Source: CAYSYM01 sp964435115 (GTDB lineage Bacteria; Chloroflexota; UBA6077; CF-72). From it: a stretch of DNA of 33,168 nucleotides. Below the pieces are notes generated by a model, which saw only the letters and a list, made by a program, of their open reading frames with translations, ran no database searches and had not been told where the DNA came from. This document shows, one piece after another, positions 17,246 to 26,304 of the stretch. Every line of letters begins with the position of its first letter. Within the stretch, counting starts at the first letter, position 1. The DNA is taken from NCBI GenBank assembly GCA_964435115.1, contig CAYSYM010000043.1:1-33168 (forward strand), written 5' to 3'. The translations under genes were made by a program, and so were the position numbers.

Positions 17246-17281
17246 AACAAAAAGCCGGCGTGCCACTCGTGACACGTCGGC
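17246..17281 (-). terminator. Intrinsic terminator or attenuator in the gltB leader
   Basis: On the minus strand GCCGACGTG and CACGCCGGC pair at eight of nine positions around a ten-base loop, directly followed by TTTTTGTT. This is the strongest hairpin-plus-U-run seen in the window. It lies about 115 bases before the gltB ATG and downstream of the predicted promoter, so it should interrupt the leader unless antitermination occurs. It could alternatively end a short RNA transcribed from the same promoter. Confidence 0.7.
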
Positions 17282-17376
17282 CGCACGGCGCCCCCGAGGG
17301 GAGCTGCGGTGAGCGCCCACTCCCGGCGTGGGCATCCGCTCTCCCGCGAGGACTCGCCGTTGATCCCCGGGCCCTT

Positions 17377-17428
17377 ATCCTAGCCCGATTCGTGTGATCT
17401 GTCCAGCCGCATCCCAGCCCGATTTGTA
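17377..17428 (-). promoter_or_regulatory. Predicted gltB promoter with two upstream direct repeats
   Basis: TAGGAT (17377-17382, minus strand) is a plausible -10 hexamer and would give a leader of roughly 240 nt. AATCGGGCT occurs twice, at 17382-17390 and 17416-17424, 34 bases or about three helical turns apart. Each copy is preceded by ACG or ACA, giving ACRAATCGGGCT-like sites, a spacing suited to a dimeric or cooperative regulator. The regulator is unknown. Confidence 0.45.
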
Positions 17429-17472
17429 CGCCCTGACCTGCCGCGTTGCCTGGTCCGACGCCTAGGCCGACG

Positions 17473-18351
17473 TCACTCCTCGCCCAGCGCCAGGCGCAGC
17501 GCCCGGCCACCGATCGAGCGGTACGCGTCGTCCATCACGGCGGCGAAGTCCCGCTCACCACGCCAGAACGGCGGCGGGCCCAGGCGCTTGATGGGCAGCG
17601 CGTGGACCGCCGGCGCCTCGAACGTGAATGCCAGCTCAGCGACCTCGCCGGGCGCCGACCAGAACTCCCGCCGCGACGCGCCCAGTGAAGCCACGGCTGC
17701 CTCGCCCGGGGCGTCCACCTGCCCGCCCCCGGCTTCGAGCGGCTGCGCGCCGGCGCGTCGGGCGCGCAGCGCCGCCGCGATCTCCTCCCGGGTGCGGCCC
17801 CGCAGCCGGAACATCAGGAACGGGTCGGCGTCGAACTGCTCGCCCAGCAGGTAGTGCACCGCGGCGACGTGCTTGCACGGGTTCGCCCAGTCCGGGCAGG
17901 AGCAGCTGGTCTGCAAATCGCCGCGCGCGGCGGGAAACAGGCTGGCCCCGGCCGCCGCGAACACCTCCTCGATCTCCTGTGGCATCTCGCCACTCAGGAG
18001 CTTCGCGGCGTACAGGGCTTCCGCGGCCATCGCGTCCGCCACCTTCTCCCAGGCCGCGTCCGAGAGCGGCGTGAAGTGGATGCTGACTCGGTACGGCTGC
18101 GGTCGGCTCCCCTGCACGCGCGCCGAGACCCCGTCTGCGCCAAGCTCCAGCTTCACGACCTGCCCGCCACGCGCGTAGGAACGCCCCCTGGCCAGGCGCC
18201 GCGCGTCCACCAGCCGCTCCAGCGCGGCAATCCAGCGGCCTGCCCACCACGTCTTGCCGAACGCGCCACGCTGCGTCTGCGCCTTGATCCCGTGCGCCGC
18301 CTTGATGGGGCGCCGGGCCGGGTCGTCGGTCTCCCAGTAGCGCCAGCCCAC
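17473..18351 (-). CDS. SWIM zinc-finger protein
   Basis: A 292-residue cytoplasmic protein with a SWIM zinc finger, a fold that binds DNA or proteins. The zinc ligands are Cys150, Cys152, Cys159 and His161 in TSCSCPDWANPCKH. The N-terminal FGKTWWAGRWIAALERL and RLARGRSYARGGQV stretch is typical of SWIM proteins encoded next to SNF2 helicases. The rest is Ala-rich without a known catalytic motif. Start GTG 18351 lies four bases after the SNF2 stop, so the two genes are almost certainly co-translated and probably form one complex. The exact job is unknown; DNA repair or chromatin-like remodelling is an inference from the partner. Confidence 0.88.
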   Translation of the reverse strand: MGWRYWETDDPARRPIKAAHGIKAQTQRGAFGKTWWAGRWIAALERLVDARRLARGRSYARGGQVVKLELGADGVSARVQGSRPQPYRVSIHFTPLSDAAWEKVADAMAAEALYAAKLLSGEMPQEIEEVFAAAGASLFPAARGDLQTSCSCPDWANPCKHVAAVHYLLGEQFDADPFLMFRLRGRTREEIAAALRARRAGAQPLEAGGGQVDAPGEAAVASLGASRREFWSAPGEVAELAFTFEAPAVHALPIKRLGPPPFWRGERDFAAVMDDAYRSIGGRALRLALGEE

Positions 18352-18355
18352 GCCG

Positions 18356-21300
18356 CTACTCCTCCCCCACGGCGTCGGCGCGCAGCGCGAACAGATCGCG
18401 CAGCTCCGCGGCGCTCAGCTCGGTGATCCACGCCTCGCCCGCTCCCACAATCGCCTCCGCCAGCTCCGTCTTCCGCGCGATTAGCTCGTCCAGCTTCTCC
18501 TCGAACGTGCCGGCGGTCACGAACTTGTGGACCTGCACGCTACGCGTCTGGCCGATACGGAAGGCGCGGTCGGTGGCCTGGTTCTCCACAGCCGGGTTCC
18601 ACCAGCGGTCGAAGTGGAACACGTGGTTGGCGCGAGTGAGGTTGAGCCCGGTCCCGCCCGCCTTGAGGGACAGGATGAAGAGCGGCGGGCCGTGGCTCTC
18701 CGCCTGGAAGCGGGCCACCATGCGATCACGCTCTTTCGCGGGCGTCCCGCCGTGCAGGAAGAGCACCTCGCGTCGACACGCCTCCGCCAGGTACACGTTC
18801 AGCAGCGACCCCATCTCCGCGTACTGGGTGAACAGCAGCGCCCGGTCGCCCACCGCCAGCGCCTCCTCCAGCATCTCGCGCAGGCGGGCCAGCTTGCCGC
18901 TGCGCCCCTCCAGGCGGCTGCCATCGTGCAGGAAGAGCGACGGGTGATTGCACACCTGCTTCAGCTTCGTTAGCGTAGCGAGGATCTGGCCCCGCCGCTG
19001 CACCCCTTCGGCCGCTTCGATCTGGCGCATCGACTCGCGCACCACGGCCTCGTACAGCGTGGCCTGCTCGCGGGTGAGCGTGCAGTACACCTTCATCTCG
19101 TTCTTCTCGGGCAGGTCCTGGATGATGGCGCGGTCCGACTTCACCCGGCGCAGCACGAAGGGCGCTACCAGCGCCTTCAGTCGCGCCGTGGCGGCCGCGT
19201 CGTGCGCCCGTTCGATGGGGAGGGCGAAGCGCTTGCGGAACGCCTCGGCAGAGCCCAGGTAGCCCGCGTTGAGGAACTGGAACAGGCTCCACAGGTCGGC
19301 CAGGCGGTTCTCCACCGGCGTGCCGGTGAGCGCCGCCCGCCAGCGCGCGCGCAGCGCGCGCGCCACCTGGGCAGACCGGGTGGAGGCGTTCTTCACGTTC
19401 TGCGCCTCGTCCAGCACCACGTCGCCCCACTCCACGGCGGCCAGCTCCTGCTCGTCACGGTGGAGCAGCGCGTACGTGCTGATGACGACGTCGTGCCGCG
19501 CGGCCTCCTCGGCAAACGTCTCCTTCTGGCGGCTGATGCCGTGGTGGACCAGCACCCGCAGCGAGGGCGCGAAGCGGGCCAGCTCGTGGCGCCAGTTCTC
19601 CACCACCGAGGTCGGGCAGATCAGCAGCGTCGGGCGTGGCGTGTCGCCGGCCCCATCGCGCCGCTGGTGCAGGAGCAGCGCGATGAGCTGGATCGTCTTG
19701 CCCAGCCCCATGTCGTCGGCCAGGATCCCGCCCAGCCCGTAGCGCCGCAGCGCCGCCAGCCACGCCACGCCCGCCTTCTGGTACGGGCGAAGCTGCCCGA
19801 CGAAGCCCGCCGGCTCGGCCACCTCCTCGCGCTGCTCCCCGCCCCGCAGCCGGGCCAGGAGGTCCTCCACCCAACCCTCGGCCGATACCTCCGCGACCGG
19901 GAAGCCCACCTCGCCGTCCGGTGCTAGCGCCAGCTTCAACGCCTCCTGCAGCTGCATCTGGCCCGGCCCCTGCCGCTCGAAGAACACCAGGGCTCGCTCC
20001 ACCCGCTCCGGCCGCAGTTCCACCCACTGGCCGCGCACCTGGACGAGCGGCTCCTTCAACTGGGCGAGGGCCTCGAACTCTTCGCGTGTGAGCGTCTGGT
20101 CGCCCAGGGCGAGCTGCCAGTCGTACTCGACCAGCGTGTCCCAGCCGAACGCTGCCTGGCCCGGAGTGGCTCCAGGGGCGGAACGGCCTCCCTTCAGCTT
20201 CAGCCGCAGGCTCAGCTTCGTCTCCAGGCCGGGCACCAGTACGCCGAAGCCACTCTCCTTCAGGAGCAGCGCTCGGTCGCGCACGAACGCGTGGGCCTCG
20301 GCCGTCGTGAGGGCACACGCCTCGGGCCGCGCGGTGCGCAGGCTACCCTCGATCGGTGGGAAGAGGCGGGCAGCTCGCCCCAGGCCGGCCAGCAGCCGCT
20401 CATGCGGCTCCTCCAGCCAGCGGTCCAGGAAACGCGCCGTGGCGCCCCGCTGGCGCCACACGGCCGCCGCCGGCACCAGCAGGCTCGGGTCGTCGGCTGC
20501 CTGCAGGAGGTACTGCAGAGCCCAGTCGCGCGTCTCGCGCCGGGGCGCCGCTACGCCGCCGCCCGGCTCCGCGGCCGGCGGGTCCAGGCGGAAGCACACG
20601 CGGAAGGCGTCGCCCGGGCCGGCGCCGGCCTCAGCCGCCTCGAACCAGGCGCCGAGCTGGCGCTCGAACCGGGCCAGCTCGTCCGGCTCCCCGGGCACGA
20701 CCGGGTCGTCGAACAGCGCCGCGAGCCAACGTTCGGCCGGCGGCCGGCCCTGGCGCGGCGACGCCCGCCTCCGGGCCGATGCCCCTGCCGAGGGTGCCGG
20801 CGCCTGTCGGGCCACGGCGTCGACGACGGCGTCCACGGAGCTGCGCAGCAGGTCGCGCGGCCCGGGCTCGGGGGCCTCCGGATCCCAGGCCAGCGCCCGG
20901 CCGGCGGGCGGCATGGCCCGGGCCAGCGCGGCAAAGCGGTCGGCATCCGCGGCCTCGTCGAGTACGGCCTTCCAGTGGGCCAGGTATGCTCCGTCGCGGT
21001 GCTCGAGGGCGGGACGGAGGCGCTCGCGGCAGAGTAGCTCGACCGTGAAGCGCGACGCGATCTGCCAGAACCGCAGGTCGGGGCCGAACGCGAGGTCCGT
21101 GGGCGGTTCGCCCTCGGGCAGGGAGAGGAGGAGGGCCGGCGCGGCCGCGGCGTCGACCACCAGCGCCGGCACCAGCCAGGTCGCCAGCTCCATCGGTTCG
21201 GCTGGCTCGCCCCGGTCCCACGGGAGGTCGGGCGACGGCACTGGCCAGCGGCCGGCGGACGGCAGGCGCGCCACGAGGGCCTGCCCGTGGATGGGCCCGG

Positions 21301-21601
21301 CCGCGCTCCAGGCACCGGCTGCCTCGAGGCTGGCCTGCAGCGCGCGGTCAGACGCGGCGAACGGGTGGGGCGGAGGGCCACCACGGCTCAGGGCGGCGCG
21401 CTTCTCTGCCCGGGGGCTCGGCCCGCGGCGGACCCCGCCGCCGCCTGTTCCCGCCAGACGTCGGCCGGTCTGCGGAGCCGAGTGCCGGGCGCGAGGCTGC
21501 CGTGCGGTCGCGGCGTCCACGGTCGGCACCTCGCCCCAGAGCGCGAACCGACTGCCGAGCGACCCGTGGGCCGGGACCCAGGAGCCATGCAGGACCAGCA
21601 T
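18356..21601 (-). CDS. SNF2-family DNA-dependent ATPase/helicase
   Basis: A 1081-residue SF2 translocase. The N-terminal half (about 1-590) is the bacterial SNF2-associated region, starting VLHGSWVPAHG. The ATPase core follows: LRPYQKAGVAWLAALRR, Walker A in DDMGLGKTIQ (about residue 630), STYALLHRD, the DEAQ box in VVLDEAQNVKN (about 730), LTGTPVENRLADLW, then the second RecA lobe with LFTQYAEMG, FILSLKAGGTGLNL and the arginine-finger region ATDRAFRIGQTRSV. Such proteins move along duplex DNA without classical unwinding. The stop is four bases from the SWIM gene start. No Shine-Dalgarno sequence precedes ATG 21601. A 400-base gap separates it from glnA. Confidence 0.92.
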   Translation of the reverse strand: MLVLHGSWVPAHGSLGSRFALWGEVPTVDAATARQPRARHSAPQTGRRLAGTGGGGVRRGPSPRAEKRAALSRGGPPPHPFAASDRALQASLEAAGAWSAAGPIHGQALVARLPSAGRWPVPSPDLPWDRGEPAEPMELATWLVPALVVDAAAAPALLLSLPEGEPPTDLAFGPDLRFWQIASRFTVELLCRERLRPALEHRDGAYLAHWKAVLDEAADADRFAALARAMPPAGRALAWDPEAPEPGPRDLLRSSVDAVVDAVARQAPAPSAGASARRRASPRQGRPPAERWLAALFDDPVVPGEPDELARFERQLGAWFEAAEAGAGPGDAFRVCFRLDPPAAEPGGGVAAPRRETRDWALQYLLQAADDPSLLVPAAAVWRQRGATARFLDRWLEEPHERLLAGLGRAARLFPPIEGSLRTARPEACALTTAEAHAFVRDRALLLKESGFGVLVPGLETKLSLRLKLKGGRSAPGATPGQAAFGWDTLVEYDWQLALGDQTLTREEFEALAQLKEPLVQVRGQWVELRPERVERALVFFERQGPGQMQLQEALKLALAPDGEVGFPVAEVSAEGWVEDLLARLRGGEQREEVAEPAGFVGQLRPYQKAGVAWLAALRRYGLGGILADDMGLGKTIQLIALLLHQRRDGAGDTPRPTLLICPTSVVENWRHELARFAPSLRVLVHHGISRQKETFAEEAARHDVVISTYALLHRDEQELAAVEWGDVVLDEAQNVKNASTRSAQVARALRARWRAALTGTPVENRLADLWSLFQFLNAGYLGSAEAFRKRFALPIERAHDAAATARLKALVAPFVLRRVKSDRAIIQDLPEKNEMKVYCTLTREQATLYEAVVRESMRQIEAAEGVQRRGQILATLTKLKQVCNHPSLFLHDGSRLEGRSGKLARLREMLEEALAVGDRALLFTQYAEMGSLLNVYLAEACRREVLFLHGGTPAKERDRMVARFQAESHGPPLFILSLKAGGTGLNLTRANHVFHFDRWWNPAVENQATDRAFRIGQTRSVQVHKFVTAGTFEEKLDELIARKTELAEAIVGAGEAWITELSAAELRDLFALRADAVGEE

Positions 21602-21974
21602 AGGTCGTGACCCGCCAATGGTGGCACATCGGCCGAGCCCGCCGGCCAGCTTTCTCGGCAGGCCCAGACACGTGCTGCTCTGCGTGTTGCGCCCTGACGC
21701 TCACTAGCGCGCTCTTCGCGGCAGGAGCTTCACGGGTGAGTCAACTTTACGCGGGGGTGGGGAGGGTGTGCGGAGCGGGCTGAGTGGCAGCGGTGAGCAA
21801 GCTGAGGGCCACGTCGAGGCGGGCGAGGGCCTCGCGGAGCAGGGCGAGGGCTCTCGAGACTGGCCCCGCTTGCTTCAGACGACCGTCCTCATAGGCTCCA
21901 ACATTATGGCCTGCATGGGGGCCTCAGCCTTCAGCGTCGCTAGGAACCCGCTCACCGACGCGCCTGTTTGAAAT
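21602..21974. other. Gap between the SNF2 gene and glnA with possible decayed coding sequence
   Basis: About 370 bases. On the minus strand a 41-codon frame (21875-22000) begins inside the glnA terminator region, and a second frame further on (about 21750-21870) reads VSRALALLREALARLDVALS, an amphipathic-helix pattern, but has no start codon. These may be fragments of a lost small gene or chance reading of GC-rich DNA. The SNF2 promoter should be here, but no convincing hexamers were found. Confidence 0.35.
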
Positions 21975-21980
21975 GGAGAC

Positions 21981-21998
21981 GGGGCCCCGAAGGACCCC
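21981..21998 (-). terminator. glnA terminator hairpin with UUCG tetraloop
   Basis: On the minus strand GGGGTCC-TTCG-GGGGCCC-C folds into seven base pairs, one of them G-U, closed by a C(UUCG)G tetraloop, an exceptionally stable loop. It starts eight bases after the glnA stop. The following sequence has only scattered Ts, so termination strength is uncertain. Confidence 0.65.
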
Positions 21999-22006
21999 AT
22001 CCAGGG

Positions 22007-23470
<1,464 letters not shown>

Positions 23471-23538
23471 GGGTACCCGCTCCTCTCGCAGAACGTTGGA
23501 CCACCATCTCCGGGCAGCCCGGCGGCTCCAGGCTGGCT

Positions 23539-23603
23539 CGTATCGGCGACGAGCCGCGCTCGTCGCGTCGCTTCCCTTCAGGCTCGATTCTGCCGCCGAT
23601 ACG
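23539..23603 (-). promoter_or_regulatory. Structured RNA leader of glnA (candidate cis-regulatory RNA)
   Basis: CGTATCGGCG and CGCCGATACG form a perfect 10-base stem around a 45-base interior. That interior carries a second perfect hairpin, GACGAGC-GCG-GCTCGTC (23548-23564), and a 27-base unpaired strand rich in G and A. The outer stem begins about seven bases after the TACGGT hexamer, so it would be the very 5' end of the mRNA, some 65 nt before the ribosome site. I do not recognise a known riboswitch class. Confidence 0.5.
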
Positions 23604-23610
23604 CGGGTCC

Positions 23611-23616
23611 ACCGTA
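23611..23616 (-). promoter_or_regulatory. Predicted -10 element of glnA
   Basis: TACGGT on the minus strand. A start seven bases downstream coincides with the first base of the leader hairpin and gives a leader of about 135 nt. No clear -35 box was seen. Confidence 0.45.
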
Positions 23617-23723
23617 CGTGTGGAGTGTCCGGAGATCCCGCGCGCTCACTCGTGCAGAGTGCCCAACTACCCGCGCCGCGGTTGCCGGGGCGCTCACGCC
23701 CGCGCGGGGCTCCGCCCGGCCGC

Positions 23724-24854
23724 TCAGGCCTGCCTGCGCTCGGCCGGTCGCCGGGTCCGCAGGAGCAGCGCCGCCACGAGCAGACCTACCAGGCCGACCA
23801 GCGTGCCGCCAGCCTGTCGCCTCGTCGCGTCAGGCACGGCTCGCCGCGCCACGTCCGCCTCTGCGGTGCGCCGCCCAGCACGGCTCTCGGGGGTCCCACC
23901 TCCGCCGTCGGTTGGCGCGGTCCCGACCGCCTCGGCCTCCACCCGCGCAGGCTCGCGCCGAAGCGCGGCGTCCCCGCCTCGCGCTTCGGCCGTGGCTTCT
24001 GCGAGGGCGACCGCGCGCGCCGGGTCCTGCAGGAACGCGTTGAGCTCGGCCCCGATGACGAACACCAGGCCGAGCAGGTAGAGCCAGAACGCGAAGAGCA
24101 GGAAGATCCCGAACACGGCGTACGCCTGGTTGGGCGGGAACAGCGCCACGTAGAGCGGGAAGACCTGCAGGATCGCAAAGAAGAGCGTCGTCGCCAGCAG
24201 CGCCCCGGGCAGCACGTCGCCCCAGCCCTGCGATGTGTTGGGCAGGATCTTGTAGATGAGCACGAACAGCGCCACCGCGCTCAGGACCGCGAGTGACCAG
24301 CTCACGACCCGGGCGGCGATGGGACCTACTGGCAGCTCCCCCGCAAGCTGGGCGGAGAGACTGCCGATCGCGCTGCCCACCCCCAGCGCCGTGACGGAGA
24401 CGACCAGCAGCAGGCTCACCGCGAGCAGCATCAGGACCGCCACCGCGTTCTTGAGGAGCGCGTTGCGATCCTCCACGTGGTAGACCCGGTTGAAGACGGA
24501 GGCCATGTTGGCGAAGAAGCGGGCCCCGTTGTACAGCAGCAGGGCCAGGCCGACGATCCCCGCTGGCGCCGCCGCGCCCTGCCGGATCGTCTCGAGCGTG
24601 CTGCCGAGCACTCCGGCCGCCTGCTCGGGGAGCGCGACGACCAGGATGCCGTACACCTGGTCGAGAAGCCGGGGGTCGCGCAGGACCAGGCCAGCCAGCG
24701 CCAGGATGCCCAGCAGGAGCGGCAGCAGCGTGCTGAGGGTACCCCAGGCCAGCAGGGCGGCCAGGTCCGTCGCCCGGTCGTCCTGGACCTTCTTCAGGAA
24801 CTGCCCCACCCTGGAGCGCCGAAACGCCGCCAGCTTCTCGCGGATGGCGCGCAT
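23724..24854 (-). CDS. YihY/BrkB family integral membrane protein
   Basis: A 376-residue inner-membrane protein of the YihY/virulence factor BrkB family, once misnamed ribonuclease BN; its molecular role is not established. At least six hydrophobic spans: LLAWGTLSTLLPLLLGILAL, PAGIVGLALLLYNGARFFA, the span after NRVYHVEDRN, VVSWSLAVLSAVALFVL, LPGALLATTLFFAILQVFPL, and AVFGIFLLFAFWLYLLGLVF. The family motif YNGARFFANMASVFNRVY is complete, and VIGAELNAFL near residue 270 is typical. An Ala/Arg-rich tail of about 100 residues ends in one more hydrophobic stretch, longer than usual. ATG 24854 is chosen because the N-terminus then starts a few residues before the first helix; longer upstream frames are antisense to other genes. 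Confidence 0.88.
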   Translation of the reverse strand: MRAIREKLAAFRRSRVGQFLKKVQDDRATDLAALLAWGTLSTLLPLLLGILALAGLVLRDPRLLDQVYGILVVALPEQAAGVLGSTLETIRQGAAAPAGIVGLALLLYNGARFFANMASVFNRVYHVEDRNALLKNAVAVLMLLAVSLLLVVSVTALGVGSAIGSLSAQLAGELPVGPIAARVVSWSLAVLSAVALFVLIYKILPNTSQGWGDVLPGALLATTLFFAILQVFPLYVALFPPNQAYAVFGIFLLFAFWLYLLGLVFVIGAELNAFLQDPARAVALAEATAEARGGDAALRREPARVEAEAVGTAPTDGGGGTPESRAGRRTAEADVARRAVPDATRRQAGGTLVGLVGLLVAALLLRTRRPAERRQA

Positions 24855-24872
24855 GCCTGACCGGCAGGCATG
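24852..24872. promoter_or_regulatory. Perfect inverted repeat over the YihY start codon
   Basis: CATGCCTG-ACCGG-CAGGCATG, eight-base perfect arms with a five-base spacer. On the minus strand the start ATG lies inside the 3' arm. It may be an operator between this gene and the divergent DUF7662 gene, or an mRNA hairpin that hides the start codon. Confidence 0.45.
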
Positions 24873-25001
24873 TTGCGTACCAGGCGAGCCGGTGTCACCT
24901 CGCGCCATCGCCGGCGCCCCGGCGTGCACGCCACCCACGCCGCTGCCGCCCGCCATGCGTCCCCCCGCCCCGGCCGCCGCCACGGGGCGCGGCACGTTGG
25001 G

Positions 25002-25007
25002 TACACT
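25002..25007 (+). promoter_or_regulatory. -10 element before the DUF7662 gene
   Basis: TACACT ends 13 bases before ATG 25021, leaving a leader of only a few bases and no Shine-Dalgarno sequence. Confidence 0.4.
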
Positions 25008-25020
25008 CCTGCCTGACGCC

Positions 25021-25299
25021 ATGGCCAAGTATGACGCGTTGCGTGACTTCCTGGCCGGCCTTCCCAGAGGACAGCGGCAGGTCACCCTCGGCTTCAAGCG
25101 GGTCGAGGGGATCCTCGGCGAGCCGCTGCCACCCTCCGCCCGCGAGTACGAGCAGTGGTGGCGGGGCGGCCGGGTCAAGCGCGGGCGCATCGACGCCACC
25201 TGGCAGGACCAGGTGCAGCAGCACGCCTGGGAAGACGCCGGCTGGGGCGTGGAAGAGCTCGACCTGCTGCTGCAGAGCGTCACTTTTCGCCGCTACTGA
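25021..25299 (+). CDS. DUF7662-type small protein
   Basis: A 92-residue soluble protein starting MAKYDALRDFLAGLP. The pattern QVTLGFKRVEGILGEPLPPSA, then YEQWW, WEDAGWGVEEL and a final VTFRR matches what I recall of DUF7662 proteins, which occur alone or fused to restriction-type or other defence-related domains. Function is not known. It is divergent from the YihY gene and 86 bases before the HAD hydrolase. ATG 25021 is preferred over upstream starts because the family begins at KYD. A short hairpin, CGCCC-GACT-GGGCG, follows the stop. Confidence 0.75.
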   Translation: MAKYDALRDFLAGLPRGQRQVTLGFKRVEGILGEPLPPSAREYEQWWRGGRVKRGRIDATWQDQVQQHAWEDAGWGVEELDLLLQSVTFRRY

Positions 25300-25385
25300 G
25301 GGCGCCCGACTGGGCGTGGCGAGCGTCGTCCGGCGCCTCCTGATCGCTCCCATCTGACGCGCCACGTCTAGCTCCTGCCTCCCCC

Positions 25386-26246
25386 GTGCCGAGCAGCCAC
25401 CCCCGACGCCCGACGCCCGCGGCCCGCCACCCGCTGCGCACCATCACCTTCGACTTCTGGAGCACCCTTGTCGACGGGCTGATCACGCCGGAACGCACGG
25501 TGCAACGGCTCGCGCGGCTCCACGCCGCGATCGCCGGCGTCGGACACGCGTGCACGCGCGAGGAGCTCCAGCGGGCGTTCGAGCAGGGCCTGCGCAAGGT
25601 CTCGGAGGAGACGCGCGACTCTCTGCGCGACATCGGTCCGCCGGGCCGCTGGGCGATCATCGCCGCCGAGCTCGGCGTCCCCGAGGGGCGCATTCCCTTC
25701 GAGGTCGTCGAGCAGGCGTACGCCGACATCACCCTGAATCCCATCCCGGACGCGATGCCGCACGTGCACGAGGCCGTGCAGGCGCTGCGCGAAGCCGGCT
25801 ACCACCTGGGGGTGATCTGCAACACCGGCATGGCCGGCGGCCGCGTCCTGCGCGAGGTGCTGCAGCGCCATGACCTGCTCGAGGCCTTCGAGGCCACCGT
25901 CTTCTCCGACGAGTTTGGCTGGAGCAAGCCGCACCCGGAGATCTTCCGCCACACCCTGGCGCTCCTCGGCGAAGACGACCCGTCCCGCGCCCTCCACGTG
26001 GGCGACATGGAGGAGCTGGACGTGGCCGGCGCCCACCGCGCCGGCCTGCACGCGGCCCTGTACGTCCCGGATGCGAGCGGCCCGGTCGAGACCGCTGCCG
26101 AGCTGGTCGTGCGCGACTGGCGCGAGTTCCCACGCCTGGTTTCCAGGCCCGAGGAGGCTCCGGGCAGAAGCGAGCGCCTGGCACGCGCGCCGATGGCCAT
26201 GGGCGGGGGCGACGCCGGCGCTTCCCAGGCGCCGGTCCTCGACTGA
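25386..26246 (+). CDS. HAD-superfamily hydrolase with a DxW motif I
   Basis: A 286-residue HAD-like hydrolase with a helical cap. Motif I is TITFDFWSTLVDG: the nucleophile Asp is present but the second Asp of phosphatases (DxD) is Trp, as in a DFWxTL subgroup and comparable to the Tyr of haloacid dehalogenases. Motif II is VICNTGM, motif III Lys lies in FGWSKPHPEIF, and motif IV is HVGDMEELDVAGAHRAG. The substrate is unknown, and a simple phosphatase reaction is less certain because the general acid is missing. GTG 25386 is the start of the open frame; the first 18 residues are Pro/Arg-rich and partly encoded by a repeat-like CCCGACGCCCGACG run, so the true start could be later. dnaE follows in the same direction after 58 bases. 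Confidence 0.82.
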   Translation: MPSSHPRRPTPAARHPLRTITFDFWSTLVDGLITPERTVQRLARLHAAIAGVGHACTREELQRAFEQGLRKVSEETRDSLRDIGPPGRWAIIAAELGVPEGRIPFEVVEQAYADITLNPIPDAMPHVHEAVQALREAGYHLGVICNTGMAGGRVLREVLQRHDLLEAFEATVFSDEFGWSKPHPEIFRHTLALLGEDDPSRALHVGDMEELDVAGAHRAGLHAALYVPDASGPVETAAELVVRDWREFPRLVSRPEEAPGRSERLARAPMAMGGGDAGASQAPVLD

Positions 26247-26267
26247 CCCGCCGGCCCTCGCGCACCC

Positions 26268-26273
26268 TACCAT
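26268..26273 (+). promoter_or_regulatory. Possible -10 element before dnaE
   Basis: TACCAT lies 31 bases before ATG 26305 and four bases before the in-frame GTG 26278. The four-base distance is short for a leaderless start, so ATG 26305 with a short leader is preferred. Confidence 0.35.
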
Positions 26274-26304
26274 TGCGGTGGCACACGCCCTGGCACGCGA
26301 CCCC

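Noticed and set aside
17285..17370. Glycine-type riboswitch in the gltB leader, suggested by a GGGAGAG segment
   Set aside because: The conserved GCCGAAGG and CUCAGG elements of glycine riboswitches are missing, so only a generic attenuator is claimed.
20088..21707. 539-codon plus-strand frame opposite the SNF2 gene
   Set aside because: Ser/Arg/Pro-rich shadow without domains; the helicase frame is complete.
21875..22000. 41-codon frame directly after glnA (minus strand)
   Set aside because: Its first codons form the UUCG terminator hairpin, it has no ribosome site, and the product is not recognisable.
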